Made by a program: the position numbers and the translations under genes
From: Nitratiruptor sp. SB155-2
GTDB taxonomy: Bacteria; Campylobacterota; Campylobacteria; Campylobacterales; Nitratiruptoraceae
Length of the DNA stretch: 64,000 nucleotides
NCBI RefSeq assembly: GCF_000010325.1
Contig: NC_009662.1
Coordinates: 1,632,501 to 1,696,500 of the forward strand
Reading direction: 5' to 3'
Notes under the pieces: model-generated
Seen by the model: the letters and a program-made list of their open reading frames with translations, nothing else
Database searches by the model: none
Told to the model about the DNA's origin: nothing
Shown: piece by piece, positions 31,329-40,862 of the stretch
How the letters are laid out: each line of letters opens with the position of its first letter
Position numbering within the stretch: the first letter of the stretch is position 1

Positions 31329-32122
31329 TAAAAACGACACCCTCTATATCTATATTTGTCCAACACCTCAAAAAGCGTTCCTACGACACTTTTTTCCATC
31401 GGCAAAAGCAACAAAGCCTTATACAGCTCCTCTGCTCCCGGTAAAAAATCACCCGAAAAAAGAGACATGCGATACAAAGGCTTGAAACGCACTTCCACAT
31501 GCACACCTTTTTCTCGTAGTTCAACAAATATATCCTCTTTCGGGCAATACAGTGATGGCTTCAAAAGGATGGGATACTGGGTTTTGAGCGTTTCTCCTCC
31601 GATTTTCAAGATATCGAAATATGGGTTGTCCCTAAATTTTTCTTCAAAATAGTCCACTAATTCGTTACTCTCTTCAATCGCTTGTCTTACATCTTCTTCG
31701 CAAGGTCCGCGAAGGTTTTTGATACCGATATCGACAACATCATAATTCCATAGCCTTCCTTTTTGCACACCACCATGTAAAAATAGCTCCACTTTTCGTA
31801 CGATTTCCTCATTCTTGATGACCAGCTTCACACAATCTGCCCTTTTCATCACAAAAACTTCCGCATCTCCAATACACTCGCCCCAGTTTTGAAAAACGAT
31901 TTTTGCTTTTGGTGTGAAACTCTCAAAAAAGTTGTGTACCACATCCGCATCACCTGAAAAATCAAGCTTCACATCCACAAACTCCATTTGCACGCCCATC
32001 ATCTTGGCAACATTTGCAAAAAAAGTGGGAGCGATCGCTGGAATTTTGAGCGCATCAAATCCATACGCATGCAAAAGCGCACAGTAAACGATGGAGCTGT
32101 TTTTGGCATACAAGACGTGCAT
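31328..32122 (-). CDS. Degenerate DegT/DnrJ-like protein, probably without PLP lysine
   Basis: The 264 residues resemble a shortened sugar aminotransferase of the DegT/DnrJ/EryC1 family. An early segment KMMGVQMEFVDVKLDF mimics the family's 'G-x-x-P-x-F-V-D-V' strand. A middle segment with IKNEEIVRKVELFLHGG matches 'TNDEELAEKLRLLRNHG'. The C-terminus has the RFKPLYRM and LLLPME features. The expected PLP-lysine block (FSFHxxKxxTTGEGG) is replaced by a shorter segment without that pattern, and the protein is about 100 residues shorter than active enzymes. It is probably non-catalytic or changed in function. It is the first gene of the operon with corA and asnB. Confidence 0.5.
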   Translation of the reverse strand: MHVLYAKNSSIVYCALLHAYGFDALKIPAIAPTFFANVAKMMGVQMEFVDVKLDFSGDADVVHNFFESFTPKAKIVFQNWGECIGDAEVFVMKRADCVKLVIKNEEIVRKVELFLHGGVQKGRLWNYDVVDIGIKNLRGPCEEDVRQAIEESNELVDYFEEKFRDNPYFDILKIGGETLKTQYPILLKPSLYCPKEDIFVELREKGVHVEVRFKPLYRMSLFSGDFLPGAEELYKALLLLPMEKSVVGTLFEVLDKYRYRGCRF

Positions 32123-32151
32123 GGGGCTCCTCTATTTTTTTCCTAATTATA

Positions 32152-32160
32152 TGTTAGAAT
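32152..32160 (+). promoter_or_regulatory. Probable extended -10 promoter of topA
   Basis: TGtTAGAAT (TAGAAT 32155-32160) lies 28 nt before the topA ATG (32188) in the divergent gap from the DegT-like gene. No convincing -35 is present. Confidence 0.4.
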
Positions 32161-32187
32161 AGCGAAAAAAACAATTCAGGTTACTCT

Positions 32188-34386
32188 ATGGGAAAGAATC
32201 TAATTATCGTCGAATCACCGGCAAAAGCGAGAACAATCAAGAATTTTTTAGGCAAAGAGTATGAAGTTATCGCCTCCAAAGGTCATATCCGAGATCTGCC
32301 AAAAAGCAGTTTCGGCATCAAGATAGAAGAGGACAAGTTCATCCCGCAATATCGCGTGGACAAAGAGCACTCCCAAATCACAAAACAGCTCAAGGAGCTT
32401 GCTAAAAAAGCGGACACGGTCTATATCGCAACGGATGAAGACAGAGAAGGAGAGGCGATTGGATACCATATCGCCGAAGCGATCGGGAAAAAACCGCAAG
32501 AGCTTCCGAGAATCGTCTTTCACGAGATCACAAAATCGGCTATCCAAAAAGCTTTGCAAAATCCACGTACCATCGATATGAACAGGGTCAATGCCCAGCA
32601 GACAAGACGACTACTGGATCGAATCGTGGGATACAAGCTCAGCCCGCTTCTTTCATCCAAAATCCAAAGAGGTCTGAGTGCTGGGCGGGTTCAAAGTGCG
32701 GCACTCAAACTTGTAGTTGACAAAGAGCGAGAGATCCAAGCTTTCAAGCCTCAAGAATACTGGAGTATCGACGCTATTTTCAACGATACCATCGAAGCTG
32801 CTTTGTATGAGTATATGAACAAAAAAATCGGCAAAATGGATATCAAAAATGAAAAAGAGGCTCAAGCAATAGTCGATCAAGTCAAAAATGAATCCTTTGT
32901 CGTTGCCAAAATAGAGAAGAAAAAACGCATCACCAAATCCCCTGCTCCTTTTATGACTTCAACGCTGCAGCAGACCGCTTCCTCAAAGCTCGGGTTCAGT
33001 CCTAAAAAGACGATGATGATAGCCCAAAAGCTCTATGAAGGTGTTCAGACGCCAAAAGGAATCACTGGCGTTATCACCTATATGCGAACGGATAGTCTCA
33101 ATATCGCAAAAGAGGCGCAAGAAGCAGCTAGAGACCTCATTAAAAAGCAGTTTGGAGAAAAGTATCTTCCCAAAAAACCAAAAGAATATGCAACAAAAAG
33201 CAAAGGTGCTCAAGAGGCACACGAGGCGATCCGTCCAACGATGCTCGACTTTACCCCAGAGGTGGCCAAAAACTATTTGAGTGCGGATGAACTCAAGCTC
33301 TACACTCTCATCTACAACCGGTTTCTTGCTTCACAGATGGAAGATGCTGTCTTTGAAACACAAACCATCTACTTTAAAAGTCCAAGCGCCACTTTCAAAG
33401 CAAGTGGAAGAAAACTCATTTTCGATGGATTCTACAAAGTTTTGGGCAACGAAGACAAAGACAAGCTCCTTCCGGATCTCAAAGAGGGTGAAGAGGCGAA
33501 ACTCACCAAAATAGAAGCCAACCAGCACTTCACAGAACCCCCTGCCAGATACACAGAAGCCAGTCTTATCAAAATGCTCGAATCTCTTGGTATCGGCCGT
33601 CCATCTACCTATGCACCGACAATTGCCCTGTTGCAAGCACGTAACTATATCGAGCTTGAAAAACGGGCCATCAAGCCGACTGAAATCGCTTTCAAAGTAA
33701 TCGAGGTACTAGAAAAGCATTTCCCCGAGATTGTAGACAGCTCGTTTACTGCTAAAATGGAAGAGGAACTGGATGAAATAGCCGAAGCCAAAAAAGATTG
33801 GCAAAAAGTATTAAAAGCCTTCTATGATCCGTTTATAGAGCTCATCGAAAAAGGGAAAAAAGAGATCAAAAGCCAAAAAGTGGCTATTCCAGTTGGAAGA
33901 AACTGTCCTGAATGTGGAGCGGAGCTCGTCAAAAGAAAGGGGCGTTTTGGAGAATTCATCGCTTGTAGCGCTTTTCCAAAATGTAAATACACCGAACAGA
34001 TAGAATCTGAAGAAAAAGGGCCTCAAGAGAGTAACGAAGTTTGTGAAAAATGTGGCTCGCCGATGGTCGTCAAACAAGGACCTCGAGGATCTTTTCTGGC
34101 TTGCAGTGCCTATCCGAAATGTAAAAACACCAAGCCCTTGGCAAAAAACGAGCCCAAAAAGCTGGATGTGAAATGTCCCGAGTGCGGAGGAGAAATTGTT
34201 GAGCGATTCAGCAGACGGGGAAAATTTTATGGTTGCTCCAACTATCCAAAATGTACATTTGTCTCAAAATTTGAACCGGTGGATAAACAGTGCAGCGAAT
34301 GCGGATACATGATGGCGAAACGGACATATCGCAACAAAGAGGTGTATGAGTGTATCAAATGTAAACACCGAGAGGAAGTGCAGTGA
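32188..34386 (+). CDS. topA: DNA topoisomerase I
   Basis: TopA relaxes negative supercoils through a transient 5'-phosphotyrosyl bond. The 732 residues have an N-terminal Toprim domain (ESPAKARTIKNFLG; ATDEDREGEAIG), the catalytic Y298 in the TYMRTDS motif, and four C-terminal four-cysteine zinc ribbons (from about residue 575 to the end), the last lacking the usual FxxCSxYPxC form. Length is usual for bacteria. Its stop overlaps the next gene's GTG start. Confidence 0.97.
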   Translation: MGKNLIIVESPAKARTIKNFLGKEYEVIASKGHIRDLPKSSFGIKIEEDKFIPQYRVDKEHSQITKQLKELAKKADTVYIATDEDREGEAIGYHIAEAIGKKPQELPRIVFHEITKSAIQKALQNPRTIDMNRVNAQQTRRLLDRIVGYKLSPLLSSKIQRGLSAGRVQSAALKLVVDKEREIQAFKPQEYWSIDAIFNDTIEAALYEYMNKKIGKMDIKNEKEAQAIVDQVKNESFVVAKIEKKKRITKSPAPFMTSTLQQTASSKLGFSPKKTMMIAQKLYEGVQTPKGITGVITYMRTDSLNIAKEAQEAARDLIKKQFGEKYLPKKPKEYATKSKGAQEAHEAIRPTMLDFTPEVAKNYLSADELKLYTLIYNRFLASQMEDAVFETQTIYFKSPSATFKASGRKLIFDGFYKVLGNEDKDKLLPDLKEGEEAKLTKIEANQHFTEPPARYTEASLIKMLESLGIGRPSTYAPTIALLQARNYIELEKRAIKPTEIAFKVIEVLEKHFPEIVDSSFTAKMEEELDEIAEAKKDWQKVLKAFYDPFIELIEKGKKEIKSQKVAIPVGRNCPECGAELVKRKGRFGEFIACSAFPKCKYTEQIESEEKGPQESNEVCEKCGSPMVVKQGPRGSFLACSAYPKCKNTKPLAKNEPKKLDVKCPECGGEIVERFSRRGKFYGCSNYPKCTFVSKFEPVDKQCSECGYMMAKRTYRNKEVYECIKCKHREEVQ

Positions 34387-34880
34387 ACATAGGTGTCATT
34401 TCCGATACACACGATAGAGTGGATTTTACAAGAGAAGCTGTAGAGAAACTCAAAAGTTTTGATATTGAGATTTTGATCCATGCAGGCGATATTGGCGAAA
34501 AGGTGTGTCGATACCTCGATGGCTTAGACATCCCTGTCATCGCTGTTTTTGGCAATACCGACTCCGCTCATCTGCTCGAATGTTGTTCCCGTGTCAATCT
34601 GCAAAAACAGCCCTACTATTTCACAATCAAAAATACCACATTCAAACTGATGCACCAGCCCTACTACCTCACTCCAGATACCGATATCGTTATCTATGGT
34701 CATCTGCACAAGTTCGAATGCCAAAAGGCAAAGGCACTCTTTCTCAATCCGGGAGAAGTGTGCGCTAGGGAAAAGCCCCGTATAGAATCGGCTCTTTTGG
34801 AGCTTGAATCAAAAAATGTCACTTATATATACAAAGATTTGGAAAATGACACCTGGATGGAAGAGAGGGTTTGTGCATGA
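34383..34880 (+). CDS. YfcE/MJ0936-type metallophosphoesterase
   Basis: The 165-residue protein has the full dinuclear phosphoesterase set: DTH in ISDTHDR, D in IHAGDIG, GNTD, the H of LMHQP and the GHLH motif, then LNPGE near the end. Enzymes of this family cleave phosphodiesters such as cyclic nucleotides or model substrates; the true substrate is unknown. The GTG start at 34383 overlaps the topA stop, and its own stop overlaps the bioB start. Confidence 0.88.
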   Translation: MNIGVISDTHDRVDFTREAVEKLKSFDIEILIHAGDIGEKVCRYLDGLDIPVIAVFGNTDSAHLLECCSRVNLQKQPYYFTIKNTTFKLMHQPYYLTPDTDIVIYGHLHKFECQKAKALFLNPGEVCAREKPRIESALLELESKNVTYIYKDLENDTWMEERVCA

Positions 34881-35716
34881 AAGTCTATTTGTGTGCCATC
34901 AGTAATATCAGTAGTGGCGTATGTGCTGAAGATTGCAAGTTTTGCACCCAAAGCACCAAATATCGAGCCGATATCCCAAGATACAAATATAAATCTATCG
35001 AAACAATCGTCGAAGAGGCCAAAAAAGCCAAAGCTGCAAAAGCGATAGGATTTTGTTTAGTGACTGCTGGAAAAGGTATCGATGACAAGATTCTCGATTT
35101 CGTTACACAAGCGGCCAGGGCCGTTAAAAAAGAGGTACCCGATATCAGTCTTATAGGCTGCAACGGTACGGCTGAGGTATGGCAGCTCAAAGAGCTCAAA
35201 CATGCCGGCATCGACAACTACAACCACAATCTCGAAACGGCAAAAAGCTTTTATGAGCAAATATGCTCGACACATAGCTGGGAGGAGCGCTATCAGACAT
35301 GTCTCAATGCGAAAGAAGCGGGCCTCAATCTTTGCACCGGAGGCATTTTTGGCCTTGGGGAGAGCAAAGAGCAAAGAGAGGAGATGATGGATCAGATTGC
35401 AAGCCTGGAGCCTATGAGCGTCCCCATCAATTTTTATCATCCCAACGAAGCGCTTCCTCTACCACAAACAACTATCGACCCATCCGACGCACTCTCTATC
35501 ATTCAGGACATGAGAAAAAGAGTTCCCAACGCTATGATTATGGTAGCAGGCGGCAGAGAGTTGGTTTTTGGCGAGCAGTGGCCAAAAATATTGGATGCCG
35601 GAGCAAACGCCATCGTCATTGGTGACTATCTCACAACGAAGGGTGAACGTCCGGACAAAGATATTCAAACGTTGCAAAAACTCGGAGTAGAAATAGCCAC
35701 CAGCTGTCATGAATGA
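34877..35716 (+). CDS. bioB: Biotin synthase
   Basis: BioB is a radical-SAM enzyme that inserts sulphur into dethiobiotin. The 279 residues carry the SAM cluster cysteines C16, C20 and C23 in CAEDCKFC, followed by the family's QSTKY motif. Downstream blocks (GCNGTAEVWQLKELKHAGIDNYNHNLE across about residues 95-121, and PINFYHPNEALPL) match BioB but are slightly shortened, as in Campylobacter. ATG 34877 forms an ATGA junction with the phosphoesterase; a TTG six bases earlier is less likely. Confidence 0.93.
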   Translation: MKVYLCAISNISSGVCAEDCKFCTQSTKYRADIPRYKYKSIETIVEEAKKAKAAKAIGFCLVTAGKGIDDKILDFVTQAARAVKKEVPDISLIGCNGTAEVWQLKELKHAGIDNYNHNLETAKSFYEQICSTHSWEERYQTCLNAKEAGLNLCTGGIFGLGESKEQREEMMDQIASLEPMSVPINFYHPNEALPLPQTTIDPSDALSIIQDMRKRVPNAMIMVAGGRELVFGEQWPKILDAGANAIVIGDYLTTKGERPDKDIQTLQKLGVEIATSCHE

Positions 35717-36872
35717 AATACATATTATCCTTGTTGTCTCTCTCATCATTTTCACCTCCCCATTTCTGTCGAAAATCACAAGACTTCCTACATCGGTAGT
35801 GGAAATCGTCCTTGGCACCGTTTTTGGCGCTTTGGGGCTGCTGTCGCATGTCGCCCTGTTTGAACTGGTCGCGGAATTTGGCTTTTTGTATCTTATGTTT
35901 CTGGCCGGTCTGGAAGTGGATCTCAAGGAGCTCTTTTCCCTTGAAAAGGCCGTTATCAAACGCGGTATTGTCTATATCGCCCTACTCTATCTTTTCTCCT
36001 TCTTGCTCGTTCGATACAGCGCTCTTGCAGATATCTATATCGCCATATTCCCGTTAATCTCCGTCGGCTTGATTGCCGCTTTGAAAAAGGAGTATGGCAA
36101 AGGAGTTTCGTGGCTCAATCTCTCCATGGCCATCGGAAGCCTTGGAGAAGTGGTCTCCATTACCGTTTTAACCATTATGAGTGCGGTCATGGAGTTTGGA
36201 CTGGGGAAACAGTTTTATGAGAGCATCTTGATCTTGGCTCTCTTTTTACTGCTTACGATGCTCATTTTTAAACTGCTTCAAGTTCTTTTTTGGTGGTACC
36301 CTGAACTCAAAACCACACTCATGCCCCGAATCGATACGGAGGAGCAGGATATTCGACTCTCTATGGCGCTTCTTTTCACTTTCATCGCAATTATGATTTA
36401 TCTGCATCTGGAAGTCGCTTTTGGTGCGTTTATCGCCGGTATCATCATCGCCACCTTTTTTGAGCACAAAAAGACACTGCCCCATAAACTCTCTTCCTTT
36501 GGATTTGGATTTTTGGTGCCGATATTTTTTATCTTTACTGGAAGCAGCTTCAAAATCGAAGCTCTTTTTATGCAGGGGATGATCGTCAACGCACTCTTCA
36601 TCACTCTTGCCATGATAGGGATACGGCTTCTTAGCTCCATGGCTTTTTATCGACTTTTCTCACTGAAAGAAGGCGTACTCTATGCACTTTCACACTCCAT
36701 GCCTCTCACACTTCTTGTTGCGATCGCGACGATAGCCTTGCATACCAAAGTGCTAGGCAAGGAAGCCTATTTGACGCTCATCTTGGCAAGTATTATCGAA
36801 GTTTTGATTGTCATGATTGCAATCCGATGGATCGTCAAACTTACTTACAAAAAACCAGATACCCCTCACTAG
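35709..36872 (+). CDS. Kef/NhaS-type cation:proton antiporter (CPA2 family)
   Basis: The 387-residue membrane protein has about 11-12 hydrophobic helices and the conserved FLAGLEVDL motif near residue 65 found in monovalent cation:proton antiporters. It lacks the C-terminal TrkA-N regulatory domain of Kef channels. The transported ion (Na+ or K+) is unknown. The start overlaps bioB by 8 nt, and the end overlaps the convergent AMIN gene by 32 nt. Confidence 0.87.
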   Translation: MNEIHIILVVSLIIFTSPFLSKITRLPTSVVEIVLGTVFGALGLLSHVALFELVAEFGFLYLMFLAGLEVDLKELFSLEKAVIKRGIVYIALLYLFSFLLVRYSALADIYIAIFPLISVGLIAALKKEYGKGVSWLNLSMAIGSLGEVVSITVLTIMSAVMEFGLGKQFYESILILALFLLLTMLIFKLLQVLFWWYPELKTTLMPRIDTEEQDIRLSMALLFTFIAIMIYLHLEVAFGAFIAGIIIATFFEHKKTLPHKLSSFGFGFLVPIFFIFTGSSFKIEALFMQGMIVNALFITLAMIGIRLLSSMAFYRLFSLKEGVLYALSHSMPLTLLVAIATIALHTKVLGKEAYLTLILASIIEVLIVMIAIRWIVKLTYKKPDTPH

Positions 36873-37329
36873 TCTTTTTGACTTTTTTGCTGCACTCTTT
36901 TTTGAGCCGTAACGCGATACGAAAATAGTCTTTGTGGGATCCTGCAGCTATATCTATAAAGTAATCGGATTGTTTCACTTTCCGTTTAACACTCCGGAAA
37001 CTTGTTCCACTGGAAAAATCGAGGACCAGTTTTTTCGGTTTTGTTGTAAAAAAAGATCGAAGCAGCTTCGAGTGGGTTTTGATCAACAAATGATCTGTAT
37101 ACACATAGATAATTGCAGGTTTGATGGAGAGTTTTAGCAGCTCTTTTTGAATCGATCCATTTTTGGAGGGCTGAATCACCTTCTTTGGCAGCTTTGTTTG
37201 TTTGGCGACAGGGGCTTGGGTCACTGGATGCATGATTTGAGACTCTTTTTGAGGCAACTCATTGGGAAGAAAAAAGGGATTTTCCCGAGCCAACAGCATC
37301 ACAGGAATCAAAAGAAGTAGACGTTTCAT
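36841..37329 (-). CDS. AMIN-domain periplasmic protein
   Basis: This 162-residue exported protein has a signal peptide (about 1-14), a Pro/Lys/Gln-rich linker, and a C-terminal beta-rich domain (about 65-160) resembling AMIN, which often anchors proteins to cell-wall or septal structures. The C-terminal KLVLDFSSGTSFRS segment is typical. It overlaps the FtsB-like gene by 4 nt. In C. jejuni a protein of the same type lies in the same place after eno, as I remember it. Confidence 0.75.
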   Translation of the reverse strand: MKRLLLLIPVMLLARENPFFLPNELPQKESQIMHPVTQAPVAKQTKLPKKVIQPSKNGSIQKELLKLSIKPAIIYVYTDHLLIKTHSKLLRSFFTTKPKKLVLDFSSGTSFRSVKRKVKQSDYFIDIAAGSHKDYFRIALRLKKECSKKVKKTSEGYLVFCK

Positions 37330-37595
37330 TCGGTAGGCTCCAACTCTTTTAGTTCGAAATACTCTTTTTGCAGTCTTGCATTTTCAGCTTTTAGGTACTT
37401 GATGCTTCTTTCAAGATTTTTTTGGGTGACATTGAGCTGAAACAGAACTTCCAAAGAGTTCGTTCCAAACAACAAAAATCCGATATAGACTGCAACTGCA
37501 CTGACAATGCCGAGTATCAACAGATATCGGCCGATAGCGGCCAGAAGGCCTTTGCCGCTTAAGGAGTCGATGAGCTCCTCATGTCGTTTGGCCAT
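37326..37595 (-). CDS. FtsB/DivIC-like septum formation protein
   Basis: This 89-residue bitopic protein has a cytoplasmic N-terminus, one membrane helix (about 22-45) and a coiled coil ending in ENARLQKEYFELKE, as in the FtsB/DivIC divisome proteins that pair with FtsL. It sits between eno and the AMIN gene, the usual place for FtsB in many bacteria. No strong ribosome site is seen; the ATG lies 3 nt after the eno stop, so coupling is likely. Confidence 0.85.
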   Translation of the reverse strand: MAKRHEELIDSLSGKGLLAAIGRYLLILGIVSAVAVYIGFLLFGTNSLEVLFQLNVTQKNLERSIKYLKAENARLQKEYFELKELEPTE

Positions 37596-37598
37596 CTG

Positions 37599-38864
37599 TT
37601 AGAAAAGCTCTTTTCCTATGTATTCAGGATACAGAAGATCTCGCTCAATCTCTAGGAGTCTGTTGTATTTCGCTGTTCGTTCCCCTCTAGCCGGTGCACC
37701 CGTTTTGATCTGGGCCGTATTGAGAGCTACTGCAAAATCAGCGATAAAGGCATCTTCACTCTCACCACTTCTGTGGCTCATGACGCAGTTATATCCGTTT
37801 CTTTGCGCAAGCCGTACCGTTTGCATCGTTTCACTCACACTTCCGATCTGGTTCGGTTTGATCAAAATGGCGTTCGCGATTCCCTTTTCGATGCCCTCAG
37901 CTAAAATAGTTTTGTTGGTAACAAAAAGATCATCCCCAACAAGTTGGATTTTATCGCCAAGTTTTTCTGTAAGGATCTTCCATCCTTCCCAGTCATCTTC
38001 CGCCATACCATCTTCAAGTGAAACGATCGGGTATTTCGCTACCAGATCAGCATAGAATTCAGCCAGCTCCTCGGCGCTGAGCACCTTGTTATCGCCTTTG
38101 AGTTCATACTTACCATCTTTGTAGAATTCACTGCTTGCTGCATCGAGCGCAATATTCACCTCATCTGCAGGTTTATATCCCGCTTTCTCGATCGCTTTTA
38201 AAATATACTCGATCGGCTCTTCGTTGTTTTTAAAGTTTGGCGCAAATCCACCTTCGTCACCTAGAGCCGTCGGATGACCATCTTCAGCCAAAAGTTTTTT
38301 GAGCGTATGGTAGATTTCAGCACTTGCTCGAAGAGCCTCTTTGAAACTGTCAAATCCCGTCGGCATGATCATATACTCCTGCAAATCCACATCGTTATCC
38401 GCATGCGCTCCACCATTGATGATATTGAGCATAGGCGTTGGTACGATAACACCGTTGGCACCGCCAAGATAGCGATACAGTGGCATATGCAGGCTTTTCG
38501 CTGCCGCTCTAGCTACCGCCATGGAGACACCAAGCACGGCATTTGCGCCAAGTTTTGAATAGTTGTTTGTGCCATCAAGCTCTTTCATGATAGCATCGAT
38601 CTCGGCTTGATTGTATGGACTGAGTCCTACAAGCTCATCCGCAATGGCCACTTCCACATTTTCACACGCTTTCAAAACACCCTTGCCACCAAATCGATCA
38701 TCACCGTCTCGAAGCTCCAACGCTTCCCTTTTCCCCGTACTCGCACCACTCGGTACAATAGCGCTTGCCACCGTTCCATCACTCAAAATTACCGTCGCTT
38801 TTACCGTTGGGTTTCCTCTACTGTCCAAAACTTCTTGCGCAGCAATATTGTCAATATAAACCAT
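37599..38864 (-). CDS. eno: Enolase
   Basis: Enolase interconverts 2-phosphoglycerate and phosphoenolpyruvate. The 421 residues hold the family features: DSRGNPT near the N-terminus, [15 protein letters not shown], the metal ligand in [24 protein letters not shown], and the C-terminal signature [14 protein letters not shown] followed by [10 protein letters not shown]. It lies 10 nt downstream of recA and is probably co-transcribed with it. Confidence 0.97.
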   Translation of the reverse strand: MVYIDNIAAQEVLDSRGNPTVKATVILSDGTVASAIVPSGASTGKREALELRDGDDRFGGKGVLKACENVEVAIADELVGLSPYNQAEIDAIMKELDGTNNYSKLGANAVLGVSMAVARAAAKSLHMPLYRYLGGANGVIVPTPMLNIINGGAHADNDVDLQEYMIMPTGFDSFKEALRASAEIYHTLKKLLAEDGHPTALGDEGGFAPNFKNNEEPIEYILKAIEKAGYKPADEVNIALDAASSEFYKDGKYELKGDNKVLSAEELAEFYADLVAKYPIVSLEDGMAEDDWEGWKILTEKLGDKIQLVGDDLFVTNKTILAEGIEKGIANAILIKPNQIGSVSETMQTVRLAQRNGYNCVMSHRSGESEDAFIADFAVALNTAQIKTGAPARGERTAKYNRLLEIERDLLYPEYIGKELF

Positions 38865-38874
38865 CGATTCTCCT

Positions 38875-39909
38875 TTATTCTTCGCTCATTTCATTTTCTG
38901 GTACCATCATCACGCTATCATCCATTCCCATGGCTCGCCTGATCTCATTTTCGATCTCTTGTGCAACTTCGGGATGCTCTTTGAGATAGGCTTTGGCGTT
39001 TTCTCTACCTTGTCCCAATTTTATATCTTTGTAACTGAACCAGCTTCCGCTTTTATCGATGATGTCCATCTTCACACCATAATCGATAAGTTCCCCTTCT
39101 TTACTGATGCCTTCGCCAAACATGATGTCGAATTCAGCCTGTCTAAACGGCGGGGCCACTTTGTTTTTCACCACTTTTGCGCGTACTCTGTTTCCTATTT
39201 GACTCTCACCCTGCTTGAGCGTAGCGATTCTTCGCACATCTACTCGCACGGATGCATAAAACTTGAGGGCGTTCCCTCCTGTAGTGGTCTCAGGGGTACC
39301 GTATCCCATAGCCCCTATTTTCATACGGATCTGGTTGATGAAAATGACTGTTGTGTCCATTTTGTGGACAACACCGGTGAGCTTTCTCAGAGCCTGGCTC
39401 ATGAGTCTTGCCTGAAGACCCATATGGGAATCCCCCATCTCCCCTTCGATCTCCGCTTTCGGTGTCAAAGCCGCTACGGAGTCGATAACGATCACATCCA
39501 CCGCTCCGCTTCGCGCAATGGTTTCGACAATATCGAGAGCTTGCTCTCCAAAATCTGGCTGAGAAACCAGCAGATTGTCGATATCGACACCGAGATTTTT
39601 CGCATACAGTACATCAAGAGCGTGTTCTGCATCGATAAAAGCAGCTACACCTCCCTTTTTTTGCGCTTCAGCGATAATTTGAAGAGCCAATGTGGTCTTA
39701 CCCGAACTCTCAGGCCCATATATCTCAACGATTCTTCCTTTTGGAACACCTCCGATTCCAAGAGCAAGATCGAGCCCCAGCGAACCGGTCGAGATCGATT
39801 CGATCGGCTCAATCTGCTTGTCACCAAGCTTGACAAGTGCTCCTTTCCCAAAAGCCTTGTCGATCTGTTTAATAGCAAGATCCAATGCTTTTTGCTTATT
39901 CGTATCCAT
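38875..39909 (-). CDS. recA: Recombinase RecA
   Basis: RecA forms filaments on single-stranded DNA for homologous recombination and SOS signalling. The 344 residues have Walker A GPESSGKT (65-72), the [12 protein letters not shown] Walker B, and the L2 DNA-binding loop with [11 protein letters not shown]. No LexA-like box was seen upstream, as is usual in Campylobacterota. The promoter is shared divergently with mqnD. Confidence 0.97.
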   Translation of the reverse strand: MDTNKQKALDLAIKQIDKAFGKGALVKLGDKQIEPIESISTGSLGLDLALGIGGVPKGRIVEIYGPESSGKTTLALQIIAEAQKKGGVAAFIDAEHALDVLYAKNLGVDIDNLLVSQPDFGEQALDIVETIARSGAVDVIVIDSVAALTPKAEIEGEMGDSHMGLQARLMSQALRKLTGVVHKMDTTVIFINQIRMKIGAMGYGTPETTTGGNALKFYASVRVDVRRIATLKQGESQIGNRVRAKVVKNKVAPPFRQAEFDIMFGEGISKEGELIDYGVKMDIIDKSGSWFSYKDIKLGQGRENAKAYLKEHPEVAQEIENEIRRAMGMDDSVMMVPENEMSEE

Positions 39910-39936
39910 TTGTCCCTCTTGAAAATATTTTTGAAT

Positions 39937-39960
39937 ATTTTAGCTTTTTTTAAGTAAAAT
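39937..39960. promoter_or_regulatory. Symmetric divergent -10 boxes for recA and mqnD
   Basis: ATTTTA (39937-39942) reads TAAAAT on the minus strand for recA, about 28 nt before its ATG. TAAAAT (39955-39960) on the plus strand serves mqnD, 28 nt before its ATG. Only 12 nt separate them, so each promoter's -35 region overlaps the other's -10. Confidence 0.4.
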
Positions 39961-39987
39961 ATCCATAAAAATCTTAGAAAGGCTCTA

Positions 39988-40851
39988 ATGTCCACCTATA
40001 CCGTCGCCCACTCACCCGATGCAGATGATATCTTTATGTTTTACGCCATCAAATTTGGCTGGATCAGCTCCAAAGAGATCAGATTTGAAAATATAGCCCT
40101 CGATATCGAAACCCTCAATGAGAAAGCCTTGGAAAATTTTTACGACATCACCGCTATTAGCTTCGCGCTCTATCCGAAAATAAGAAACGAATATGCTCTT
40201 TTGAAAACAGCGGTCAGCTTCGGACAAGGGTATGGACCGAAACTAATCAAAAAAAAGGGAAAGAGACTCAAAAAAAATTTCAAGGTGGCCTTGAGCGGCC
40301 GATACACCACAAACGCCATGCTCTTTCGTATCGCCTATCCTGAAGCGAGACCGGTTTACATGAATTTTTTAGAGATTGAAAAAGCTGTTTTGGATGGAAA
40401 TGTGGATGCAGGGGTCTTAATCCATGAATCGATTTTGAATTTCGATGAGAGCCTGGAGGTAGAGCGCGAGATTTGGGATATCTGGGTGGAACTAGCAAAA
40501 AAGGAGCTGCCGCTGCCTCTTGGCGGTATGGCTTTGAGACGCTCCATCCCCCTCAATAAAGCGATTGAAAGTGAAAGGATGCTTATCAAAGCCGTGGAAG
40601 TCGCCCACAATCACGGCAAACTCCTTTCCCGTATGCTTCTAGAGAGAAATCTTGTTCGCGTGGATGACAAGCAGCTCGAAAAATATCTGAGCCTTTATGC
40701 CAATGAACACTCCATCGAAATGAATGAAAGGCAATATGAAGCGCTTGATACCCTTTTTGCCATAGGATATGAACATGGGTTGTATGACTGCCCCATTCGC
40801 ACAAAAGATTTTCTCATTCCCACCGAGTATAAAAAGCTTAGATTCAGTTGA
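39988..40851 (+). CDS. mqnD: 1,4-dihydroxy-6-naphthoate synthase, futalosine menaquinone pathway
   Basis: MqnD cleaves cyclic dehypoxanthine futalosine to dihydroxynaphthoate. The 287 residues begin with the characteristic HSPDADDIFMFYA motif, followed by the DITAISFALYP segment and a VLIHESIL strand, the fold being like a periplasmic binding protein. With mqnA (15,209) it shows the futalosine pathway is used. AAAGG precedes the ATG. Confidence 0.93.
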   Translation: MSTYTVAHSPDADDIFMFYAIKFGWISSKEIRFENIALDIETLNEKALENFYDITAISFALYPKIRNEYALLKTAVSFGQGYGPKLIKKKGKRLKKNFKVALSGRYTTNAMLFRIAYPEARPVYMNFLEIEKAVLDGNVDAGVLIHESILNFDESLEVEREIWDIWVELAKKELPLPLGGMALRRSIPLNKAIESERMLIKAVEVAHNHGKLLSRMLLERNLVRVDDKQLEKYLSLYANEHSIEMNERQYEALDTLFAIGYEHGLYDCPIRTKDFLIPTEYKKLRFS

Positions 40852-40862
40852 GACACTTTACA

